A stretch of DNA of 64,000 bases from positions 1,786,001-1,850,000 of the forward strand of contig NZ_BRXR01000001.1 in assembly GCF_026012015.1 (NCBI RefSeq). Direction: 5' to 3'. The position numbers and the translations under genes are program-made. Of the stretch, positions 50,159-61,179 are shown one piece after another; the first letter of the stretch is position 1, and each line of letters opens with the position of its first letter. The notes under the pieces were generated by a model. It had not been told where the DNA came from. It worked only from the letters and a program-made list of their open reading frames with translations, and did no database searches. Source of the stretch: Clostridium omnivorum. Its GTDB lineage: Bacteria; Bacillota; Clostridia; Clostridiales; Clostridiaceae.

Positions 50159-51151
50159 TTACATCATTACTTCTTCTATAAAAAGTGTCAAGTTTTTTGG
50201 TTCCATTAAATTGCAAAACTTATAACTGTTATTAGTTTCAACAGCTAAAACAGGCCTCGTAGTAAATCCACTATTTTGCATAACCACTACTGCCTTTTGC
50301 TTATTATTTAATCTCACTTGCAGTCCATTTGGGTAACAGTACACTGAATCAAGAAAATCTTTGTACACTTCACTACCATACTTACTAATAGCCTCCGCTG
50401 TTATTTTTTCTATTGCTACATGAGGGAGCGTTAATTTTTGTCCACTTCCACTTATCTCATTTATATATTCATTACATATTCCAAGAATCTTGGCAAACTC
50501 ATGTACATTCTCAGCAGGAGTCTTAAACAGGCCATCTCCATCTTCTCTTTCATACATATAATATACAGCCATGTATGTTGTTGACATGATTGCAGAATTT
50601 GCCTTTAATAATGCCCTGCCTTTTTTTACATGGGCTTTATCATTAGTAAATAGCTTGCCTATGTCATGCAGTAAAGCAGCCATCCCCAGTCTCATCAATT
50701 TCTTTTCATCATATTTTTTACGAATACCTACCATCAAGGTTAACATAGTTACGTCTAAGGAATGTACTGCTAATTTTGATATGTCATCATTCGGCGCTAG
50801 GTTGCTTATCATTGTAGCATTCTCGGATAAATTTATATTACTCATAACATCAGCTACAATAGCAGCAGCTTTTTTGTCATCCACATACTCTCTCTTTTGC
50901 ACTTCTTCAAATATTTCCTTCAGAGCCTTTATTGCACGAAGCTTTATAGGAGCAGGTAACACTTCCTGCAGAGTAATTTCATCATTGCCATCTTCTATAT
51001 ATAAAGTGGTAACATTCATCCTTTTTAATCTAGTTACTACGGACTCAGTTATTTTATTTCCCCTATTTAAGAACATTATTCCATTTTCCATATAAATAGG
51101 GTTAGCTAAAACCGCACCTATTATCTTATTACTGGTCATAACTAGCTTCAT
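50159..51151 (-). CDS. Degenerate HD-GYP domain protein
   Basis: 330 residues. Residues 1-60 form a small N-terminal beta domain as in HD-GYP phosphodiesterases (DUF3391-like). The HD domain keeps H130, H162-D163 (LLHDIGK) and H174, but the HHExxDGxGYP segment reads YYMYEREDGDGLF (197-209): the His pair and GYP are lost. Catalysis on cyclic di-GMP is doubtful; a binding or regulatory role is possible. A diguanylate cyclase is also encoded in this window. GGGGTGA precedes the ATG. Confidence 0.75.
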   Translation of the reverse strand: MKLVMTSNKIIGAVLANPIYMENGIMFLNRGNKITESVVTRLKRMNVTTLYIEDGNDEITLQEVLPAPIKLRAIKALKEIFEEVQKREYVDDKKAAAIVADVMSNINLSENATMISNLAPNDDISKLAVHSLDVTMLTLMVGIRKKYDEKKLMRLGMAALLHDIGKLFTNDKAHVKKGRALLKANSAIMSTTYMAVYYMYEREDGDGLFKTPAENVHEFAKILGICNEYINEISGSGQKLTLPHVAIEKITAEAISKYGSEVYKDFLDSVYCYPNGLQVRLNNKQKAVVVMQNSGFTTRPVLAVETNNSYKFCNLMEPKNLTLFIEEVMM

Positions 51152-51470
51152 TTTATCACCCCGTTATCATTATCCGCCCATATATTAATAAAAATAGATT
51201 GTAAATCAAACCTTTATAATTATCCCTATTAATTAATAGTACGTTACTTATTCATTTTTTTGTAGGTATTATAAAAATTTTCATATTTCTACAATTTATC
51301 TCTTTAATATATATTTTACTTAAATAACAGGTGTTTTGTAAATGGCAAACCAGTAATAAAAAACTATTTTTTAATTAAAATTATAAAACAATTAAAATAT
51401 TGCTATAAAAAAGGCTCTGCAACACTATTTTTTAGCAATTTGCAGCGCCTTCAAAACTATTCTTTTTTTC
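51152..51470. other. Intergenic region with bglA terminator
   Basis: AT-rich DNA without a coding frame. It holds the HD-GYP gene promoter region and, at 51411-51451, the terminator of the PTS operon (AAGGC/GCCTT outer, CTGCAA/TTGCAG inner, A-run to the left). Nothing else is seen. Confidence 0.65.
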
Positions 51471-52928
<1,458 letters not shown>

Positions 52929-52943
52929 TTATATTAACCAAGT

Positions 52944-52972
52944 AACCAAGCTAGGTGAAAGCTAGCTTGGTT
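52944..52972 (-). other. Hairpin in the IIC-bglA gap
   Basis: AACCAAGCTAG/CTAGCTTGGTT, 11-bp perfect stem, seven-base loop. No U-run on the leftward strand, so it may stabilise or process the mRNA rather than terminate it. Confidence 0.65.
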
Positions 52973-52998
52973 ATTTTAATACTATATTTCAATGATAT

Positions 52999-54366
52999 TT
53001 AGTTTGCCTTTTCAGCGGCTATTTCATCTGCTTGAGCTTTTTTATCTATAGCTCTAAAGAATGGAATATAGATTACAGCAGATATAGCTACCATAACTAT
53101 TTGGAATAAAGCTACTCTCCAAGAAGCTGTTCCTGATGCCATAAAGCCTGACATTACAATTGGTGTTCCTAATGGAATTATAGTTGTAAGTCTAGGAAGG
53201 ATATTCATTGCAGTTAAAATATAAGCTAATAAACCGGAAGCCATTGGTGCTACAATCCATGGAATTGCCATGTAAGGATTAAGAACCATAGGAGTTCCAA
53301 ATACTAATGGCTCATTAATACCACAAATATTTGATAGGAATGCAAGCTTTCCTAGTGTTTTATATTGTTTACTTCTTGCTCTTAGCATCATATAGATACA
53401 TAGTCCTAACGTTAATCCTGAACCACCAGCTACTCCATATACATTAAAGAAGGATCTGTTTATTATATTTGGAAGTGCAAATGCTGATACTCCTGCGTTT
53501 GCAGCTGTTAAATTGGCAGTTGTTAAGGATGTCCATAGTGGATAGAATATTGGAAGTATAACTGCTGTTACACCGTGAATACCAAATAACCAAAGAAGCT
53601 GAGCAATGAAAATTGCAAATAAGTATGAACCTACATTATTTCCTAAGAATGCTTCCATAGGTGCTTGCACTAGCGTATAAACCATTGAATGTATTCCTGT
53701 AATGCCTTTTAAAGGTAATAGTGTTACAGCTCTATCAGCTAGCATGAACAGAATTATAATTACAAAACCAGGCATTAATGCTGCAAAAGACTTTGAAATT
53801 GTTGGTGGTACTCCATCAGGCATTTTGATAGCTAAACCTCTATCTAACAATTTGCTGTAAAGTACAGTGGAAACTAGAGCAACTATAATAGCAACAAATA
53901 GACCCTTTGCACCTATCCAATCATAAGGTATAACATTAGCTGCTGGAACAGTAACCCCTTTAGCAAGCTCAAGCTTATTAGTTTTTAAGAAGCCTCCTAT
54001 AATACTTGAAGTATTATTAATTGGAGTAATAGCAAAGAAAGTAATTAAAGCTATAAGTCCTGCACTGGCTTGATCCTTATCATAGTGTTTAGCTAGATTA
54101 TATGCTATAAAGAATACTGCATAGATTGCAAGAATATCATTTGTTATTGCATTAGGTATTGCTAGTAGTGGTTTTAATCCTATAGATGTTATAAACTTTT
54201 GATAAGGTGCTATAGATAATGTATTAAATAGTGAAAAAATGGCACCTATTATTATTACTGGCATTAAAGACATAAATCCATCGCTTACTGCCTTTAAAAA
54301 TTTATTTGAAGCTATTTTATTAGCAACTGGTAGAACCTTTTCCTGAACAGTTTGTTGGAAACTCAT
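52999..54366 (-). CDS. PTS system cellobiose/lichenan-type IIC permease
   Basis: 455 residues, about ten membrane segments. The CelB-type signature is ISNICGINEPLVFGTPMVLNP (GINEP) and the IGAIFSLFNT region near the N-terminus. It carries and phosphorylates beta-glucosides such as cellobiose with the IIA and IIB proteins. It lies third in the IIA-IIB-IIC-hydrolase order. No IIA/IIB fusion. Confidence 0.95.
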   Translation of the reverse strand: MSFQQTVQEKVLPVANKIASNKFLKAVSDGFMSLMPVIIIGAIFSLFNTLSIAPYQKFITSIGLKPLLAIPNAITNDILAIYAVFFIAYNLAKHYDKDQASAGLIALITFFAITPINNTSSIIGGFLKTNKLELAKGVTVPAANVIPYDWIGAKGLFVAIIVALVSTVLYSKLLDRGLAIKMPDGVPPTISKSFAALMPGFVIIILFMLADRAVTLLPLKGITGIHSMVYTLVQAPMEAFLGNNVGSYLFAIFIAQLLWLFGIHGVTAVILPIFYPLWTSLTTANLTAANAGVSAFALPNIINRSFFNVYGVAGGSGLTLGLCIYMMLRARSKQYKTLGKLAFLSNICGINEPLVFGTPMVLNPYMAIPWIVAPMASGLLAYILTAMNILPRLTTIIPLGTPIVMSGFMASGTASWRVALFQIVMVAISAVIYIPFFRAIDKKAQADEIAAEKAN

Positions 54367-54455
54367 TTATATACCCCTTCTTTCCTAATCGTTTTCACAA
54401 AATTTATAATAATTTCAAATTGAATTAAGTCATCATATTAGTTATAATGTACCTG

Positions 54456-54519
54456 GTACCCCTTTTGCATATATTATTAAGTAGCTCTGGACGGTTGCTA
54501 TTAATATTAATTGGGGTAC
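54456..54519 (-). other. Long-range stem in the IIB-IIC gap
   Basis: GTACCCC (54456-54462) and GGGGTAC (54513-54519) can pair across a 50-base AT-rich interval between the IIB and IIC genes. Possible mRNA-stabilising element; weak evidence. Confidence 0.35.
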
Positions 54520-54524
54520 TTTAT

Positions 54525-54833
54525 TTATTTTCCTGCTAATTTTAAAGCTAGTGCTAGAACCTTTTCCCCATTCATCATTCCGTAATCTACCATTGGAATT
54601 ACTTCAACTGGTACTCCTTTTGCATCGCATACCTTTTTTACCTTTGGTAAGGCAAATCCAATCTGTGGTCCAAGTAAAGCTACATCAACTTCATCTAAGC
54701 TCTTTTCTAAGGAACTTTCTGGTAGCGCCTCTATATCTACCTCTATTCCCTTGACTTCAGCAGCTTTTTTCATCTTAGTTACTAGGAAACTTGTAGACAT
54801 ACCTGCTGCACAAAACAATCTGATTTTTAACAC
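54525..54833 (-). CDS. PTS system cellobiose-type IIB
   Basis: 102 residues. The phosphocysteine site is LFCAAGMSTSFLVTKM (Cys 8), and the fold ends DVALLGPQIGF. It takes phosphate from IIA and passes it to the sugar bound by IIC. GGAGGGCGTT lies before the start. Second gene of the operon. Confidence 0.95.
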   Translation of the reverse strand: MLKIRLFCAAGMSTSFLVTKMKKAAEVKGIEVDIEALPESSLEKSLDEVDVALLGPQIGFALPKVKKVCDAKGVPVEVIPMVDYGMMNGEKVLALALKLAGK

Positions 54834-54918
54834 TGTAAACGCCCTCCTCTAATTTATTAATTCTTATATTATTAAGTGTAAAACACTATTGATGATTAAA
54901 TATTACTATCAACTGCTG

Positions 54919-55242
54919 TTATTTTTTCAATAAAGTATTAACTACTTTTCTTAGTTCAATAATTTGCTCTATCAAATTCTTTTCTGATATGGCAGTCATT
55001 AAGTGATCTTGTGCATGTACGAATAAAACTCCTATATCCACCTTTTCTCCACTTGCTTCCTTTTGTATAAAGGATGTTTGAAAATTATGAGCTACTTCTA
55101 ATGCATCATTAGATTTCTTCATTTCTTCATCTGCTGCATCATATTCACCCTCATTTACTTTTCTAAGTGCTTCATAAGCATGAGTCTTAGCCTCACCAGC
55201 ATTTATTATTATATTCATAATTGATAATTCGATTTCTTCCAT
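54919..55242 (-). CDS. PTS system cellobiose-type IIA
   Basis: 107 residues, all helical, a trimer-forming IIA of the lactose/cellobiose class. The phosphohistidine is in DIGVLFVHAQDHLMTA, and the Asp of QDH binds metal. The ATG at 55242 follows GGAGGTAG; the ATG at 55257 lies before the ribosome site. First gene of the operon, about 65 bases behind the sigma-54 promoter. Confidence 0.95.
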   Translation of the reverse strand: MEEIELSIMNIIINAGEAKTHAYEALRKVNEGEYDAADEEMKKSNDALEVAHNFQTSFIQKEASGEKVDIGVLFVHAQDHLMTAISEKNLIEQIIELRKVVNTLLKK

Positions 55243-55305
55243 CTTTTCTACCTCCATTACTAGCTCTTATTTTAATCTGCTAATTACTATTGTTAATGTA
55301 TTATA

Positions 55306-55324
55306 GAGCAACTTTCGTGCCAAA
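55306..55324 (-). promoter_or_regulatory. Consensus sigma-54 promoter of the PTS operon
   Basis: Leftward TTGGCACGAAAGTTGCT: GG at 55320-55321 and GC at 55308-55309, ten bases between them. This is a full match to the -24/-12 consensus TTGGCAC-N5-TTGCT. It lies 64 bases before the IIA start. Confidence 0.9.
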
Positions 55325-55396
55325 CACTAAAGAGTGGTTTGTTTTTTATTAGAATAATAAGAAATTAAATTTATTATTACCTTTACACTTATATAA

Positions 55397-55416
55397 TTAG
55401 CAAGTTGTATGCCAAA
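55397..55416 (-). promoter_or_regulatory. Second sigma-54-like element
   Basis: Leftward TTGGCATACAACTTGCT at about 55400-55414, again with GG-N10-GC. It is about 90 bases upstream of the consensus one. It could be a second start or a leftover. Confidence 0.6.
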
Positions 55417-55569
55417 ACACTAAAAATAAAAGCTAAACTATAATGTTTTTTATTATTTTGTGCCATAATTACAGTAAATAAGCTATTCATGGTTTTATAT
55501 TTTTTTCACAATAATTATTAACTGAAGCTCAGAAAAAAACTAAAGCTGATAATGTTTACACGAATTCAT

Positions 55570-55639
55570 TAGTGTTTGCTTTTACCACACTAGTGTTTGA
55601 ACTATATTCAATGAAATTTAGTGTTTGACTATAGTGTTT
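55570..55639. promoter_or_regulatory. Cluster of TAGTGTTT motifs (activator sites)
   Basis: TAGTGTTT at 55570-55577, 55591-55598, 55619-55626 and 55632-55639; the reverse form AAACACTA is at 55322-55329 and 55415-55422, beside each sigma-54 element. They lie in the upstream-activator position for the PTS promoter and close to the activator gene. Confidence 0.65.
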
Positions 55640-55714
55640 ATTTATATTAAACTCTAGGTAGTTGTTATTCTAGAATTAATTTATAATATAATTAATTTAT
55701 TCGAGGTGAACTTC

Positions 55715-58384
55715 ATGAATAAGAAGGATTTAATATATAACAAACTGCTGGAATTAAACGATGATAAAGGCATTGACGCTCAAACACTAGCTCCACTTCT
55801 TAATATGACTAGAGCAAATGTAAGTCATGAATTAAATACCCTATGCAAAGAAGGAAAGGTACAAAAGTCTTCTGGAAGGCCCGTACTGTTTTTTATTTCA
55901 AACACTAAAAACAGCATAAGTAAGGAAAGTAAGCTAGATGAATTAGCAAAGCATAACATCAGTTTAAAAAAGGCAATAGAACAGATTAAAGCAGCTATAT
56001 TATATCCTCCAAAAGGATTGCCATCCTTATTACTTGGGGATACAGGCGTCGGGAAATCTATGATTGCCTCCTTAATGTATGACTATGCTGTAGAGATGAA
56101 AGTAAAATCGGAAAATTCACCTTTTATAGTGTTTAACTGTGCTGATTATAGTAATAACCCTCAACTGCTTACTTCACAGCTTTTCGGTGTAAAAAAAGGA
56201 ACCTATACAGGAGCGGAAGCAGATAGAGTTGGATTAATAGAAAAGGCTGACGGAGGAATACTTTTTCTTGATGAGGTACACAGGCTTCCACCAGAAGGAC
56301 AAGAAATATTGTTTACTTTCCTAGATACCGGCTGTTTTAGACGAATGGGTGATTTTGAAACAAGAAAATCGGATGTGCTTATAGTTTCTGCTACTACTGA
56401 AGACCCAAATTCGTCACTTTTAAAAACCTTCGTCAGAAGAATACCTATGATGATTAAAATTCCATCCTTAAAAGAAAGATCTCTAGAGGAAAGGCTTTAT
56501 ATGGTTAGAAGCTTTTTTAAGCAAGAGAGTGTGCGTCTTAACAAGGATATCTATGTATCATTAAACACTATAAGAGCATTTTTGTCTTATGACTGTCCTA
56601 ATAATATAGGTCAGCTAAAAAGTGATGTACAGCTGATCTGCGCAAAAGCCTATTCTGAATTACTAACAAATATTAAGTCTGATGTAAGAATAAATAGTTC
56701 TAACCTTCCGCTGTATATAAAGGAAGGACTTTATAAGGAAAAGGAACATAGAGTTCTTTGGAATAAACTAGTGGGAGAAGAGATAGAGTATTTCAAGTTC
56801 TCAAACTCTATTGAATTTAATAATGAAGAAGCTTATAGCAAGAGAAATAGTATATATGAAATAATAGAGCATAAGCTTGAAAACTTGAAAGCTCAAGGCA
56901 TATCAGATATAGCTATAGAAAACATTTTAGAAAAAGATATAATACGATATTTTGACAAGAATATTAGCGGAGTATCTGAGGAAGTAACTAAAAGAAATCT
57001 GCTCAGTATTATAGATGAGCATACCCTAGACTGCATAGATAAAGTCATCTACTATATGGCTTCTGAGTTAAAAAGAAACTTTAGTAATAATATATACACT
57101 GCTTTGGCCCTTCATATAAACACTCTTATTAACAGGGTTCACAGCAACGAATCAATTACTAATCCTAAACTAGACAAAATAAAAGAGCTATATCCTAAGG
57201 AATTTAATATAGCACTTAAAGGAAAGGAAATTATAGAAAAGTATATACATCACTCTATACCAGAGGATGAAGCTGCTTATTTAACTATCTTCCTTCTTCC
57301 CGAAGAGCATAGAACTAATAAAAATGATGATAAAGTAAAAGTTATATTAATTGCACATGGGGATTCTACCGCAACCTCAATGGCGGATGTTGCAAATAAA
57401 CTTTTGGGTGAAACCTATGTTATTGGCATAAATGCGCCTATTGACGTAAAACCTTCTATAGTTTTAGATGAACTAAGAAAATTAGTAGCTGAGGATACAA
57501 GTGCTGGAGATTACCTTTTACTTGTTGACATGGGTTCTCTTACTACCTTCGCAGATACAATAGTCAAGGAATTTAATATTAAGGCAAAAGTAATACCTCT
57601 TGTGTCAACCCTTCATGTGCTTGAAGCAGCTAGAAAGGCTTTACTGGGTCTTCCTTTAGATGACATTTACAGAGAAGTACTTGCCGTAAATTCATACTTT
57701 GAAGCGAACCGTACCTTAAAAGAGCCAATTATAGATAATGACAAAAAGAAGGTTGTAATAGTCACCGCCTGTCTTACTGGTGAAGGTGGTTCTGTGGCAT
57801 TGAAAAGCTTCCTGAATAATAATCTAAAATATGATAAAGACATATTTGAAATAGTTGCTCTTAATTGTTTAGATAAAAATTATTTCAAACAGAGACTGGC
57901 AAAAATTCAAGAAGATAAAGAAATCTTGTTTATAGTTACTTCCTTCCCTATTGATATAGATATAAAGCAGTACAGCATGTACGACGTAGTAAACATGAGA
58001 GTAATAAATGAACTGCAAGAAAGCATAGATATAAAAACTACCTTAATAAAAATGCCTTTAATATTAAAAGAAAATATAGTTAATGTAGATGGAATCGAAC
58101 TATATAACGACCTATCTTACACTTTAGACAGATTAGAAAACAAATTATCCATCAAACTAAAAAATGAAAAGCTAATTGGATTAACTCTTCATCTTGCCTT
58201 TATGATAAGCAAGCTCATATCTGGTGATAGCTTAATTGAGTATCCTGAAAAGAAGGATTTTATTGCTGAAAATCTAAAACTTTATACTTTAGTAAAAGAA
58301 TGCTTTATTTTCTTATGCAGCAAATATTCTGCAGAAATATCTGATGATGAAATCTGCTATGTGATGAAATTCTTTTTAGATTAA
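55715..58384 (+). CDS. LevR-type sigma-54-dependent PTS activator
   Basis: 889 residues. Order: N-terminal HTH (about 10-60), AAA+ sigma-54 domain (LLGDTGVGKS Walker A; GVKKGTYTGAEADRVG, the GAFTGA-type loop; GGILFLDEVHRL Walker B), a first PRD, a mannose-type EIIA domain (VKVILIAHGDSTATSMADVA with phospho-His), an EIIB-like region (VVIVTACLTGEGG), and a C-terminal PRD. It activates sigma-54 promoters when PTS phosphorylation state changes. Divergent from the PTS operon, whose promoter is a sigma-54 consensus. The ATG at 55715 follows GAGGTG. Confidence 0.95.
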   Translation: MNKKDLIYNKLLELNDDKGIDAQTLAPLLNMTRANVSHELNTLCKEGKVQKSSGRPVLFFISNTKNSISKESKLDELAKHNISLKKAIEQIKAAILYPPKGLPSLLLGDTGVGKSMIASLMYDYAVEMKVKSENSPFIVFNCADYSNNPQLLTSQLFGVKKGTYTGAEADRVGLIEKADGGILFLDEVHRLPPEGQEILFTFLDTGCFRRMGDFETRKSDVLIVSATTEDPNSSLLKTFVRRIPMMIKIPSLKERSLEERLYMVRSFFKQESVRLNKDIYVSLNTIRAFLSYDCPNNIGQLKSDVQLICAKAYSELLTNIKSDVRINSSNLPLYIKEGLYKEKEHRVLWNKLVGEEIEYFKFSNSIEFNNEEAYSKRNSIYEIIEHKLENLKAQGISDIAIENILEKDIIRYFDKNISGVSEEVTKRNLLSIIDEHTLDCIDKVIYYMASELKRNFSNNIYTALALHINTLINRVHSNESITNPKLDKIKELYPKEFNIALKGKEIIEKYIHHSIPEDEAAYLTIFLLPEEHRTNKNDDKVKVILIAHGDSTATSMADVANKLLGETYVIGINAPIDVKPSIVLDELRKLVAEDTSAGDYLLLVDMGSLTTFADTIVKEFNIKAKVIPLVSTLHVLEAARKALLGLPLDDIYREVLAVNSYFEANRTLKEPIIDNDKKKVVIVTACLTGEGGSVALKSFLNNNLKYDKDIFEIVALNCLDKNYFKQRLAKIQEDKEILFIVTSFPIDIDIKQYSMYDVVNMRVINELQESIDIKTTLIKMPLILKENIVNVDGIELYNDLSYTLDRLENKLSIKLKNEKLIGLTLHLAFMISKLISGDSLIEYPEKKDFIAENLKLYTLVKECFIFLCSKYSAEISDDEICYVMKFFLD

Positions 58385-58468
58385 AAAAGCTGCGTACAGT
58401 GCTGGTTAGCTCCTCTAATATGATATAATTATTTATTATTAGAAATTGATGTTTATGGGGGTAATGCT

Positions 58469-59692
58469 ATGAAGATTGGTAAATTTGCCGAAATCAATAG
58501 TTTGACTATAGACACTGTACGCCATTATATGGACATGGGCCTGATAATACCTGAAAAACAAGGTGGCCAATATGATTTTGATGACAAATGCGTAAGGGAT
58601 TTGCAGGATATCCTGTCGCTAAAGGGGATGGGATTTTCTTTAAGTGAGATCAAATCGATTTTTCTGTTTAAAAGATTTGGCAAACTCACCAAGTATCAAG
58701 AAAACCAATGCTTTAAAACACTTTTTATAAATAAGGCTAAGCAGCTTGAATTTCAAATGAAAGAAATTACTGATATGCAGCAAAAGCTAAAGGAAAAATT
58801 AAGCAGCCTTTCAGATAACGAAACCAGCAATACATTTATTATAGGTGTAGATCTAAAGGCATTAGAGCTTTTAAAATGCTTAAAATGTGAAAATGACTTA
58901 GTGCTTAGCGAAGGAACCATAGTAAACAATCAAATTATAAACGGAAAGTTGACCTGTGCCTGTGGTGAGGAATACCTCATTGAAGATGGAATATTGAAGG
59001 TAATAAACGAAGCCCCAAATAATGATATTAGCATTAATTTTGATTTTAACTATATAACTGACTACATAACCTCTACTAACATGGATTATTTAGATAATGT
59101 CTATCGCGGAATAGATTGGCTTCATAAAAAGATTGATTTTGATAGTTTTAAAAACAAGACAATATTAGAATTAGGTTCTGGAATAGGATTTTTTTTAAGA
59201 AGTATATATGAGGATTTGCCTGATAATTCCCTATACATTGCAGTAGATTATGATATAAGCAGACACATATTTTTAAAAAATATATTGCAAACTGCAAGCT
59301 GTAAGAAAAATGTGCTTTTTATTTGTTCAGATTTTAAACAAATTCCAATAAAAAATAAATCCATAGATGTGCTTATGGATATTTCAGGAACAAGTAATTT
59401 CAGTTTTGATAACGAGGAATTTCTATTAAAATTGGTAGACAATTATATTAAAGAAAAAGCCTATTTAGTAGGTACCTATATTTTGTTTAAAAACTTTGCA
59501 TTTAACAGTTTAATACAAAATATATATAGAAAGAATTTTATGCTAGAGGAAGTTAAGAAGCAGCTTCTAGAGCTTAAGTACACTATAACTGAAGAAAGCA
59601 TATCAAAGTACGTAGAAAAAGGCGGAAAGTACGAAAGTTATTTTAAAGATGGAGAAAAGGTCCATTCTTATTTAGCACTTGGAAAAAGATAG
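58469..59692 (+). CDS. MerR regulator fused to a zinc-ribbon methyltransferase
   Basis: 407 residues. Residues 1-115: MerR-type DNA-binding domain ([20 protein letters not shown] ... [16 protein letters not shown]) with a coiled-coil helix. Residues about 133-175: a Trm112/Zn-ribbon-like part with CLKC (137-140) and CACG (163-166). Residues about 190-405: a SAM-dependent methyltransferase (ELGSGIG at 234-240, then AVDYDISRH). It may be a regulator whose ligand-binding site is a methyltransferase, or an enzyme using MerR for autoregulation. A self-resistance gene set with the MFS exporter behind it is plausible. GGGGG precedes the ATG. Confidence 0.85.
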   Translation: MKIGKFAEINSLTIDTVRHYMDMGLIIPEKQGGQYDFDDKCVRDLQDILSLKGMGFSLSEIKSIFLFKRFGKLTKYQENQCFKTLFINKAKQLEFQMKEITDMQQKLKEKLSSLSDNETSNTFIIGVDLKALELLKCLKCENDLVLSEGTIVNNQIINGKLTCACGEEYLIEDGILKVINEAPNNDISINFDFNYITDYITSTNMDYLDNVYRGIDWLHKKIDFDSFKNKTILELGSGIGFFLRSIYEDLPDNSLYIAVDYDISRHIFLKNILQTASCKKNVLFICSDFKQIPIKNKSIDVLMDISGTSNFSFDNEEFLLKLVDNYIKEKAYLVGTYILFKNFAFNSLIQNIYRKNFMLEEVKKQLLELKYTITEESISKYVEKGGKYESYFKDGEKVHSYLALGKR

Positions 59693-59707
59693 GGTTAACC
59701 CTATCTT
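59686..59707 (+). terminator. Hairpin at the stop of the MerR-methyltransferase gene
   Basis: AAGATAGGGTT/AACCCTATCTT is a perfect 11-bp palindrome covering the stop codon, followed by a T-rich run. Likely a partial terminator before the MFS gene; it may also bind protein. Confidence 0.6.
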
Positions 59708-59822
59708 CTTCTCATTTTTATAGTAAAATTCTATATATTCATGTATTGATGTGGTGATAAGGCTACAGCTTATACTAAGGCTATAATATAAAAAAAGCGA
59801 CATCCTAAAGGAGGGAATTAAA

Positions 59823-61070
59823 ATGTTACTGTCATCCTTATCACCGAAGCGTTCTTTAATAAATAAAGAAATATCAAATATAGTGTTACTTTCAACAGCA
59901 AGCTGTATTTCATTAATTGGTACTTCCATATACAATTTTGCCATTGGACTGTATGTGTTAAGGCTCACTGGCTCTGGCTTGAGTTTTGCAACAACACTTG
60001 TACTTGGTATTATATCTGCAATCCTTGTAAATCCTTTTGCTGGTGCACTTGCTGACAGGCTTAACAAAAAAATTCTTACCATAGTTACAGATACCTTAAA
60101 TGGCCTTTTGCTCATAGGAATATATTTACTAACTACTAAATACACTTTAAATCTTCCAATGATTTATGTAAGTACACTTTTCTTGAATATTTTTACTACT
60201 ATTTACGGTATTAGTATTGAAACAGCAAAACCAAATCTAGTATCCTCTGAAAAACTACTTTCTATGAATTCTATAAGCAAAATCATTGATGCCTCTTCTT
60301 CAATAATAGGTCCAATGCTTGGTGGAATAGTATTTGCCTTTTTTAATATAAGAGTATTTATCCTTATTAACGGCTTCTCCTTTATACTATCAGCACTGCT
60401 TCATTTATTTATTGATTTTAAATTCAACTATAATAACTGTGAGGTGAAAGATAAGCTTAATTTATTTGCAGATATATTAGAAGGCATTAAATATTTAAAA
60501 GATAAAAAGAATATTATAAGTATGTTTGGAATTTATATTGCATTGAACTTCTTCCTTGGACTTTCAATAAGTGTTCCTATGCCCTATATAATAAATAATG
60601 TTTTAAAATTAAATGCTAAGTTCTTTGGAATAATAGAGGCTGCTTTTCCCGTTGGTATGATCTGCGGTGCTCTTATAATTAAAAAGATAATGGGAAAATA
60701 CTCTTATACGAAAATAATAAAATTCAGCAGTATATTACTATCCGCCTGTATGGCAGCAATAGGCATTTCGGTTATTCTAAATTATAAAATTCACATTGCT
60801 AGCTTTTATTTAATATATTATATCTTAATTACTATATCAGCAGGCACTGCAATATCCTTTATTGATATCCCAATTTTTTATATACTACAGCAAACCATAC
60901 CCGATAATTTCAGAGGTAGAGTACTAAGCCTTGGTATTAGCATTGCGAAAATGGTTCTTCCATTTGCACTTATTATGGCAGGCGCCTTGATAAACATTGT
61001 ACCTACTTATACCTTATCAATAGTAGGCGGTGTTGGTCTTTGTATTTTCAGTATACTATATATTAAATAG
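59823..61070 (+). CDS. MFS exporter (MFS_3 type)
   Basis: 415 residues, 12 membrane helices. The loop NPFAGALADRLNKKIL fits the GxLaDrxxRrx motif between helices 2 and 3 and the pattern of enterobactin/macrolide-type MFS exporters. Drug or metabolite efflux is likely; the substrate is unknown. It lies 130 bases behind the MerR-methyltransferase gene with its own ribosome site (GGAGGG) and a TATAAT at about 59784; MerR control is possible. Confidence 0.85.
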   Translation: MLLSSLSPKRSLINKEISNIVLLSTASCISLIGTSIYNFAIGLYVLRLTGSGLSFATTLVLGIISAILVNPFAGALADRLNKKILTIVTDTLNGLLLIGIYLLTTKYTLNLPMIYVSTLFLNIFTTIYGISIETAKPNLVSSEKLLSMNSISKIIDASSSIIGPMLGGIVFAFFNIRVFILINGFSFILSALLHLFIDFKFNYNNCEVKDKLNLFADILEGIKYLKDKKNIISMFGIYIALNFFLGLSISVPMPYIINNVLKLNAKFFGIIEAAFPVGMICGALIIKKIMGKYSYTKIIKFSSILLSACMAAIGISVILNYKIHIASFYLIYYILITISAGTAISFIDIPIFYILQQTIPDNFRGRVLSLGISIAKMVLPFALIMAGALINIVPTYTLSIVGGVGLCIFSILYIK

Positions 61071-61121
61071 AAAAAAGGCCTCAGTGCCAAGATATTTATT
61101 AAGCACAATGAGACCTTTTTT
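61071..61121. terminator. Bidirectional terminator
   Basis: AAAAAAGGCCTCA/TGAGACCTTTTTT (one G-U) between convergent genes, with T-runs on both sides. Confidence 0.8.
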
Positions 61122-61179
61122 AATTGCTGTTTTTGTACACTAATTTAATTCTTATTTTCAGCTATACTTATTTATAATA

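Noticed and set aside
59672-60145. Leftward frame of 157 codons over the MFS gene start
   Set aside because: Shadow of the MFS membrane helices; no ribosome site or homology-like pattern.
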